DNA from: Adenophora triphylla var. japonica
Taxonomy: Eukaryota; Streptophyta; Magnoliopsida; Asterales; Campanulaceae
Reading direction: 5' to 3'
DNA: 64,000 bases
NCBI GenBank assembly: GCA_022495995.1
Contig: JAFEMH010000078.1
Coordinates: 310,001 to 374,000 of the forward strand
In this document: piece by piece, positions 62,449-64,000 of the stretch
Layout: each line of letters starts with the position of its first letter
Position numbering within the stretch: the stretch's first letter is position 1
Notes under the pieces: generated by a model
What the model was told of the DNA's origin: nothing
The model's database searches: none
The model's input: the letters and a program-made list of their open reading frames with translations, nothing else
Translations under genes and position numbers: made by a program

Positions 62449-62985
62449 ATCTCCCCCTATTTGATTGATGCCATTACCTACTATAACAAAAGCAAACATT
62501 GTACTTGGTAAGAACATGTCCATAAGATTTAACATGGTAATTCATGTCCCAAGTCAATGCACACACTTAGCTTAAGCTATAGATTTCTATACTTTCTAAA
62601 AGATGAAAACTTACAATGTGGAAAGTATAGAAATGCATTCAGTGCACTTAAGAAATTGTGAGTTTAAGTTCAAAGTGCGGTTCAAACTGAATGTTTAAAC
62701 ATCAATTCAAAATAGTAATTTTAAGTTAGAAAATATTTGAATGAGTTTTATAAACCATAAGAGGTTTCATTGTTCTACAAACAAGCAGTTTGATATGAAC
62801 AAGGTTTTGGAACCAATGATGCATTTTTCATTACTACCAATGCGGTTACACTTACAATGGTAGAGAAGCAAAATACAAAGGTTTCAAAAAACAAAAGAAA
62901 GTTGGACAAAAATTACATGGAGTGTGGTCCAACAAAACAAAAAGGAGTTCAGCAAAAAGGATAAAGGAATTACAAATGAGAAATC
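62449..62985. other. Copia 3' untranslated region, copy B
   Basis: Polypurine tract (62449-62462) and non-coding sequence up to the accessory ORF stop. Confidence 0.6.
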
Positions 62986-64000
62986 CTAATGCTGACGCGG
63001 TTGATGATGCGGTTGATGATGCGGTTGATGATGGCGCGGTTGATGTTGATGGCGTGCTTGCTCTCTTGGTTGATTGACTTCTTGCTGGGGCAGCTGCGGT
63101 TCAGAAGGTCTGAAGGCTGAGCTTTCACCTCTGATATTTCTTCTGAGGGCTCTGAGGTCTTCAGCCTGTCTGGCAAGAGTAGTCTCAACAGTTCGCAGTG
63201 CGGTTATGGAATCAGCAGCAGCGGTTCCAACAGCATCAACAGATCTAGTGTTTCCATCAACACTTTCCTTGATCTGAGTAGTGAATCCTTCAATGCAGGC
63301 CTTCAAGGAATTGTAGAATGTGAAGATCTCATCCTGAATGGCTACTGTTTGAGTAGAGAGAGCATCTCTAAGCGGTTCCAGATCAACAGTCACATTCAGG
63401 TTGGACTTCAATTCCTTGATGGAGTTGTCTAGCTTGAGGTTGAAGCCTGCTTTGAGGTTCTCAAATCTGAAGGAGATATCATCATCAAAATTCCTTACTT
63501 GCTCTTTGATACTGTCTCCCACTATGTTGAGATCAACATTTATTCTATCTTTAAGGGAGTCCAGTTCAGTGAAAATTTTCAGCTGCAAGTCATCTAGAGC
63601 GGTTTGGGAAGGAGCTACCGAGGCCGAGGCTTGCTGCGGTTGGGTTTCTTGGAGGGTCTTCATGAAAGCAATTAGTGCAGTGTTGGTGGAGGTGACAAAC
63701 TCACTGGAAAGATTTGTGAGCATTTCATGAAGTTGGGTTTTTGAAACAGCGTCACCCATGGCACTAAGCACTCCTCGGGCAAGATCTTCTTTAAAGCCCT
63801 GAAAACACTCTGTAGCTGCGGTTTTAACAGCTTCAGCGGTTTGGATAGAGGAACTTCTCTCCCCCTTAATGGTATCAATCAAAAAGGATTTAAGATTTGC
63901 CAATTCTAGGGCTTGAGCATCCACCTTGGCTAGAAGGGTTTGGTTGGAAGCGGTTAGGGAATTATTGGAGGCCTCAAGAGCGGCATTTGAAGCGGTTAGC
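62986..64000 (-). CDS. Copia accessory ORF C-terminal part, copy B (open, runs off window)
   Basis: A minus-strand frame is open from the window edge to the stop at 62986. It shows how the ORF ends in an apparently unbroken copy: a coiled coil (LTASNAALEASNNS), a linker with repeated heptads, and a His/Gln/Pro-rich tail where HHQPHHQPHHQ is encoded by tandem GCGGTTGATGAT repeats. In copy A the same region is split into at least three frames by differences at CTG/CAG sites. Its role is unknown; coiled coils suggest self-association. Confidence 0.75.
   Translation of the reverse strand, partial: LTASNAALEASNNSLTASNQTLLAKVDAQALELANLKSFLIDTIKGERSSSIQTAEAVKTAATECFQGFKEDLARGVLSAMGDAVSKTQLHEMLTNLSSEFVTSTNTALIAFMKTLQETQPQQASASVAPSQTALDDLQLKIFTELDSLKDRINVDLNIVGDSIKEQVRNFDDDISFRFENLKAGFNLKLDNSIKELKSNLNVTVDLEPLRDALSTQTVAIQDEIFTFYNSLKACIEGFTTQIKESVDGNTRSVDAVGTAAADSITALRTVETTLARQAEDLRALRRNIRGESSAFRPSEPQLPQQEVNQPREQARHQHQPRHHQPHHQPHHQPRQH

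Larger units (their letters stand above)
52667..64000. repeat. Tandem duplication unit B (incomplete, runs off the window)
   Basis: A second copy of 33801 onward covers the AT-rich block, the Tat element with aORF, the Copia LTR and part of the accessory ORF. It lacks the hAT element. It abuts unit A directly at 52666/52667 in direct orientation. Confidence 0.85.

Overview
This window is plant nuclear DNA, almost certainly from an eudicot. The evidence is intron-rich plant genes, many Stowaway MITEs with CTCCCTCCGTCCC ends, Ty1/copia and Ty3/gypsy LTR retrotransposons with plant-specific extra ORFs, and hAT elements. Little of it is host coding sequence. I cannot name the species.

Left part (1-8.4 kb, gene-edge DNA): a CASP-like membrane-protein start runs off the left edge. 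It is followed by a second CASP-like remnant interrupted by a MITE. A complete four-exon minus-strand gene (4554-1803) encodes a 217-residue helix-hairpin-helix protein. At least ten Stowaway elements crowd 0.75-8.4 kb. A young Ty3/gypsy Tekay/Del-type element (9591-18010) carries two nearly identical 2.67 kb LTRs, a gag region and only decayed pol. It sits inside older repeat DNA and is flanked by the target duplication CATCT.

Middle part (20.4-25 kb): a complete eight-exon squalene epoxidase gene (21005-24836, 530 residues) has a TATA box and is the best-supported host gene here. To its right are a truncated gypsy element (5' LTR 27129-27690, gag), a repeat-rich LTR-like region with three tandem-repeat families (28.0-30.2 kb), featureless AT-rich DNA, and a solo LTR (32372-33783) with a perfect 5 bp target duplication.

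Right part (33.8-64 kb): a block starting at 33801 is repeated from 52667 to the window end, so the unit is 18,866 bp. Each unit holds the 3' portion of a Tat-lineage gypsy element (integrase on the minus strand, and an antisense multi-exon extra gene on the plus strand). A SIRE-like Copia element has inserted into that integrase; it carries pol and a spliced downstream accessory ORF. Copy A contains a 1354 bp hAT-type transposon holding most of an RNA polymerase subunit gene (RPB12/RPABC4). Copy B lacks the element and has what looks like a classic hAT excision footprint at the same site.

A quality warning applies to all repeat regions. Differences between duplicated copies, and many frame breaks in retroelement genes, concentrate at CTG/CAG/CCG/CGG trinucleotides, often reading CG where CTG or CAG is expected. 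This looks like a consensus error at CHG-methylated sites more than like biological decay, so 'broken' calls in the retroelements are provisional.
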